64,000 nucleotides of DNA, from the NCBI GenBank assembly GCA_963924555.1, contig OZ004596.1, positions 3,234,139 to 3,298,138 on the forward strand. The letters run 5' to 3'. This stretch comes from Crambe crambe (taxonomy: Eukaryota; Porifera; Demospongiae; Poecilosclerida; Crambeidae). This document shows positions 59,339 through 64,000 of this stretch, one piece after another. Numbering within the stretch: the first letter of the stretch is position 1; the number at the start of each line of letters is the position of its first letter. Both the position numbers and the translations under genes were made by a program. The notes beneath the pieces were generated by a model. That model was not told the origin of the DNA. It saw only the letters and a program-made list of their open reading frames with translations, and searched no databases.

Positions 59339-61870
59339 TTGGACGTCACAAATGATACTGTGACGAAACTTGATGACGAAATCTGTCACGTCAGCAAATC
59401 GATCATCCTGGCTGTGGACAACCTCTTACCGAAGGTAAAACAAGGGAAAAGGAGTAGAAAAGATTACTTCAAGGATGATCACTTGCGAGAACTTTGTAAT
59501 GCAAGTAAGGCTGCATGGGGAGTCTGGCAACAAGCAGGCAGACCACGCGAAGGCAAACTATGGGAGAACTGGAAGGCTGCTAAAAAGGAAGTACAGAAGA
59601 GACTAAACACATTACGTGCAAGACGGGACCGACTCAAAAGTGAAAAGCTGGATGACAAATTCCGGGAAAAGGACAGCAGGAGATTCAAACTGCCCAGGAC
59701 TGGCACTACTCAAGGATTAAAGGTAAATGTAAATGGAAACATCCTCACAGATAAAGACGAGGTTATGAATGCATGGGTCAATCATTTCAAACACCTCAGT
59801 ACATCCAAGGCATCTGGATCTCTAACCCTCACAAACCTGCGATCAGTTATTTCATCCTACAGGCATGCATCCTTTGACAATGAAGACTTGATTCTCGATT
59901 GTGACGTCACCATTGAAGAGATTCAAGGTTGTATCAGATCGATGAAGAAAGGAAAGGCATGTGGTCCTGATAGAATCTTGTCTGAACATGTTATCTATGG
60001 AGGTAACTACCTGGAGTTGTGGCTGAAAAAGATCTTCAATGAGATTATACGTCTGGAAGGAATACCTCCCAGTTTCAAGGACACGATCATTATCCCTATC
60101 TACAAGGGTAAGGGCAGAGACCCACTCCGGACGAAGAACTATAGGGGCATTTCACTTTCATCCGTGATTGGAAAACTATTTGAACGAGTACTACTATTGA
60201 GGATTCAACCCATACTTGAAGAGAAAGGAATCCCACACCACACCCAGACGGCATACCAGGCTGGCCTGTCCTGCAATGATGCAACAGAGGTGGTACAGGA
60301 GGTGATAAGAAGCTATATTGATGGTGGTGCAACAGTCTTCCAATGCTTCTACGATCTGGAAAAGGCGTTCGATTCCATTGAGCACAACGTATTGCTCAAT
60401 CATTTGTACAGAGTTGGTATCAATGGTAAGGCATGGAGGATCATTGGGGCCTTCTACGACGATGCCACAGCCAGTGTCCGTCTTGGGTTGAATTACTCCG
60501 AGGCATTCCACCTCGGGCGTGGTGTGAAGCAGGGGTCAGTCTTGTCTCCACTATTATTTTTACTTGTGATAGACTCTCTCCTTGAGGAGCTAGAATCTAC
60601 AGGATTGGGAATCTCGATCCATGGTCACTATCTGGGCTCCCTTGGCCATGCAGACAATCTGAGAGGCGTGGCTCCAAACTTAGATATCTTGGAACAACAA
60701 GCCTCTATTGTAAGGCAGTTCACAGTTGATAATGGCCTCCGACTGAATGAAGATAAACTGGAGCTTCAAGAGTTCTCCATACGTAGACCTCAGCCAAGTA
60801 CTATGTCCATAGGTGAGACAACCATTGCATCTGCGAGTTGGTCTACCTGCCTGGGTGTAAAGTTGTCACATGACCTCTCTCCAACAGAGTCAATTAATCA
60901 CAACATTGCTAAGGCACGACAAGCCTTCTTCGCCCACCGAGCTAATGGCATAGCTTATGGTGAGCAGAACCCGCTCTCGTCCAGTGAACTATTCGAGGTC
61001 TGTGTCTTACCTGTCTGTCTGTATGGCTCAGAAAACTGGATTTTAACAGAGCCAATGATCTCATCGCTGGATCAGTTCCAAGGTGAACTCGGCAAGAAAA
61101 TCCTAAACCTTCCAAAACATCACTCCAATCTCATCCCACTAGTTGCACTCCAGTGGCCTACTATGAGACTTCGTATCCTTCACCGCAAGATCAGTTTCCT
61201 CTGGCGTCTTCTACACCCCAAAAAGGTGTCCATCAGTGTGGAGGTATTCAACTGTCTGAGGGAGAAAGATTCTGAGCCACTAGTGATTCAGCAGTGCAAG
61301 TTCCTGGAGCAGGTTTATAAGACCAATCTGACAGAAGTTATTTTGCAGCAAGAAGAGAATTTTGAAAATCATCTCACCCTGAGAGCAGTCAAAGACAAAC
61401 TCCAGGCTGCTGATCGTGACCACATTTGGTCCCTAGTGTCTTCACGTGAGAACCTTGCTGCTCTCTCCCGTGATATTAGTTGGATGAGACTATGGGATGA
61501 GGCCAGGGAGCAAGGTATTCGAGGCGCCAGGGCAATTGCCACAGTCCTTCGCGTTATCACCATCCCAGTGTTCACAGATGACTTTGCCTGTCCTGTGTGC
61601 GGGCACAAGTACGGCAGGAGCAACCTTCCTGCGGACCACATCACCAAGGTTCACCTCGGCTGCGAACTCAGGCACCTGCTGCACCTTCTCACAACTCCTT
61701 GCGAGGAAACCTTTGAAAAGGCACTATCACTTAGAACAATATTGCACACAACTCTTTAGCAAGTTATTGTATCATGTCACATCATAAGCCTGGTTATTTC
61801 ACATTATGTTCTCTCTGTATGTATCCCTTGCGGGCTTTACAATGAAATTTTTTTTTGAAATTTTTTTTGA
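59327..61870 (+). mobile_element. LINE-type retrotransposon copy, 5'-truncated
   Basis: An uninterrupted frame runs from an upstream stop at 59324 to 61759 (about 806 codons, no ATG at the left end). It has a reverse-transcriptase domain: KGKACGPDRI, NYRGISLSSVIGKLFERV, motif A YDLEKAFDSIEH, motif B GRGVKQGSVLSPLLF, then the catalytic-loop site as LGHADN (Asn at about codon 440 instead of the second Asp). The C-terminal part ends with a CPVCG..H..KVH zinc knuckle. The endonuclease expected N-terminal to the RT is missing. The 3' end has repeated GAAATTTTTTTT blocks (61840-61890) instead of a poly(A) tail. It sits between the two tandem syntaxin genes in the opposite orientation. Confidence 0.88.
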
Positions 61871-61891
61871 AATTTTTTGAAAATAAAAAGA

Positions 61892-63685
61892 TTAATTAGT
61901 ATCGGTTCGATTTTGAAAATATACTACAACACCAGCTGCAACAGCACCTAACAACAAGAGACACAAACAAATTCCAGAAAGAATGAAGCAAATAATCCAT
62001 TTTACCTGATGAAAAATGAGGGGGGAAAAAATCATATTTTTGAAAATTAATCATGGTCTATATTACCCGCCGTCCAGATCTTCTATGTACAACTGCTTTT
62101 GAAATTTGATTTTGGCCATGGTACACAAACACACTTGCATTTTCCACATTTCTCTCAATACGATCTATCAATTCTCCCTATAAAACATATCAGGTAGAGC
62201 ATTTGGTATCAGTCATTCATATTTAGCCTGGAATTTGAGGCTCCCACATAGTCTCTTCTAAGTGCAGTAAAAATTATTCTTGCTGCAATCATCACAATGC
62301 CATAACCAGTGTGTACAATGGAAAATTTTTCAAGTGTGCATAGCTAATTATGATGACTGACAACATTAGCTTGTGAACAAGGCTACTAATCATTAGCTAT
62401 TTCCTACCTGCTCCTCTACAAGAAGTGCCATATCATAGAACATGTTGTGAAGTTCCTATAATATTGTGTACACGATACATAGGAAAATTAATTATCGTGG
62501 ACATGGGCAATAACTGATTACCCTGATATTTTGCTCCAGAGAAAGAATCTCTTGATGGCGAGCCTCACACTCACCAAGAGCTGCTCGTTTCTGTGCTGTC
62601 AACAACATGAGCTGAAGTTTGAAACAAGTACAGAAAAGAAATGGCTCAAAGTAGCTTTTGGCAGTATGACTCTATGGAGCTTGCTAAGCAAACCTAATAC
62701 CTAAACACCAATAGATATCCGCCCAACCTTCTTGCCATAGTGTGAAAAATAGTATAGCAATGGTGACAATGCATTAAGTGTCATACATCTTGCGTGAAAA
62801 CTTGAGTGTCGTCGGACTCTAACATGGACTCCAGTTGATCATCAGTGACACTATAGCCAGCTGCATAAACGATTAAGAGCAAGAGAGTGCATTCATATGA
62901 GTAACTTCACACAGTTCTGGATGATGTCACATTTGAATTTCTACAACTATATTAATTAATTACTAAGCACTTCTGTTGCCTGAAGGCATTAGGCAAAGCA
63001 AACTGATTACGAAATAAGTAAACTACCTTCCATCCTTATTGATGTTCTACTTAGGACTACTTTACCATATTGCAGCTGTTTTTCAATGCGGTCTTTGCTC
63101 TTATCCCGGTAGTTTTCTTGTTCTGCATTGTACTCCTCCATCACATCTTTGAATACTCTTATGACTGTGTTGTACTATAAAGAAGAAGGAGGGAGGATAC
63201 GTTTGAAAAGCCATACATACCAAATACCTAGCCACCTCTGGGTTGTGGGGATAACATAATTAAATGCCAGAAGCAGCTACAACTCTGAGCCTTGGTGATG
63301 ACTAAAAATTTTAATTTGTATGGAACACATAATCTCAGTTCCCAGCCAACTCACACCACAGTGTGTGAGGGACAAATATAGAATGTTGGCAACCAAAAAA
63401 AGTACATGTAAAAGTGTTTAGTCATTGTCAACAGATTGTGCTCATGCAAGTCACGCCTCAGCTCATATCTATCAGTTCAGTAATAGACTCCTACACATAA
63501 TACTTGATCTTGCATAGCCCTATCAGGTCTGGGCACATTACACACTATTTTTATAAAGACAGGTATAAGTTCCAAGCTTAATTGGCCACTATGGATTTGT
63601 GTAATCACCTGAGCTTTCTTGATCCTAAACTCAGCACTGTTTCTGTTAGGGCCTCGTTCTTCTCCTTCGATATCTGACTTCATTC
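61892..63685 (-). CDS. Syntaxin-1-type t-SNARE (gene B, partial)
   Basis: Visible exons on the minus strand: 63609-63685, 63066-63174, 62787-62860, 62522-62611, 62408-62455, 62067-62177, 61892-62005. The 5' exons lie beyond the right edge. It parallels gene A: GPNRNSAEFRIKKAQ, then [58 protein letters not shown], the SNARE core (LLVEEQ then GELIDRIERNVENA), and a C-terminal membrane anchor ending in YFQNRTDTN. The zero-layer Gln is the last codon of exon 62408-62455. Exon boundaries match gene A except that gene A's 159-nt SNARE exon is split here by an intron after that Gln. The two genes are tandem duplicates that have diverged considerably. Confidence 0.9.
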
Positions 63686-64000
63686 CTACCATAATAATAA
63701 TTATAAGTAACAAAGGTCATAAACATTTGGCAGCTACCGAATAGCTCTACCCATGATCAACTGAGCATGTATGATTAGCTATGCCTACAGAACAGTGATT
63801 ATGAACAGTGACTCACTTTCTTTTTTTCTGAACTATTATTGAGGCATTTATTTTCATAGGTATACTGTTCTCATGGTGGTATAGTGTAGGGGACTCATAG
63901 GAATTCTATACTGAAACAAGTGTTTATTGGTCAACATGACCAAGTCTCACAAGCCAGCCCCTGATGATGTACATGGCAGCTTAAGCACCAGGGGTTTGAA
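63686..64000. other. Right edge, syntaxin B intron
   Basis: No exon recognised; presumably the intron upstream of the 63609-63685 exon. The next coding exon (the Habc start) should be beyond the window. Confidence 0.5.

Overview
The window is nuclear DNA of an animal with small, intron-dense genes: most introns are 45-80 nt with clear GT..AG ends, and the DNA is AT-rich. Every recognisable host gene has animal orthologues (EP400, RAP1GDS1, RAB3GAP2, ELAC1, CDK7, SQLE, GNB1L, POLR3D, THOC5, syntaxin-1 type). The compact genes, the foldback/MITE elements and the Tigger, KDZ and LINE relics suggest an early-branching animal such as a demosponge. That is an inference; the species cannot be named from sequence alone.

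Layout. 1-1442 (minus): 5' part of an EP400/Domino-type chromatin remodeller, running off the left edge. 1443-4452: no gene, several dispersed repeats. 4453-7593 (plus): RAP1GDS1, 15 exons. 7661-8004 (minus): a short ZNHIT3-like gene. 8088-21611 (plus): RAB3GAP2, 33 exons, whose two large introns carry a foldback-containing repeat (12.6-14.8 kb) and a dead Tigger/pogo element (18.7-20.5 kb). 21749-31545 (minus): ELAC1 (tRNase Z short form), 7 exons, with a 7.3-kb intron holding a 99-bp tandem array and reverse-transcriptase scraps. 31736-32716 (plus): CDK7 in one exon. 33447-34886 (minus): an unrecognised coiled-coil gene. 35231-37404 (minus): squalene epoxidase SQLE. 37597-39872 (plus): GNB1L. 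40113-41935 (plus): POLR3D. 42224-43629 (plus): a T4 Rnl2-type RNA ligase. 43610-48871 (minus): THOC5, with a 2.2-kb 27-bp minisatellite in one intron. 48872-55868: accessory DNA with a KDZ-transposase scrap, an 89-bp hairpin element, a 1.6-kb palindrome, a SET-domain pseudogene, a MITE and a ~160-bp tandem array. 55869-59135 (minus): syntaxin gene A. 59339-61759 (plus): a LINE reverse-transcriptase ORF. 61892-63685 and beyond (minus): syntaxin gene B, a tandem paralogue cut by the right edge.

Genes are packed as divergent pairs with short shared promoters (ZNHIT3-like/RAB3GAP2 83 bp, ELAC1/CDK7 190 bp, SQLE/GNB1L about 190 bp) and as convergent pairs whose 3' ends touch or overlap (RAP1GDS1/ZNHIT3-like, RNA ligase/THOC5). 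Three genes act on RNA ends or tRNA (ELAC1, POLR3D, RNA ligase), but nothing here shows that this clustering is functional. Exon boundaries were derived by hand from splice consensus, phase continuity and similarity to remembered human orthologues. They are reliable for most genes and explicitly unresolved at two THOC5 junctions.
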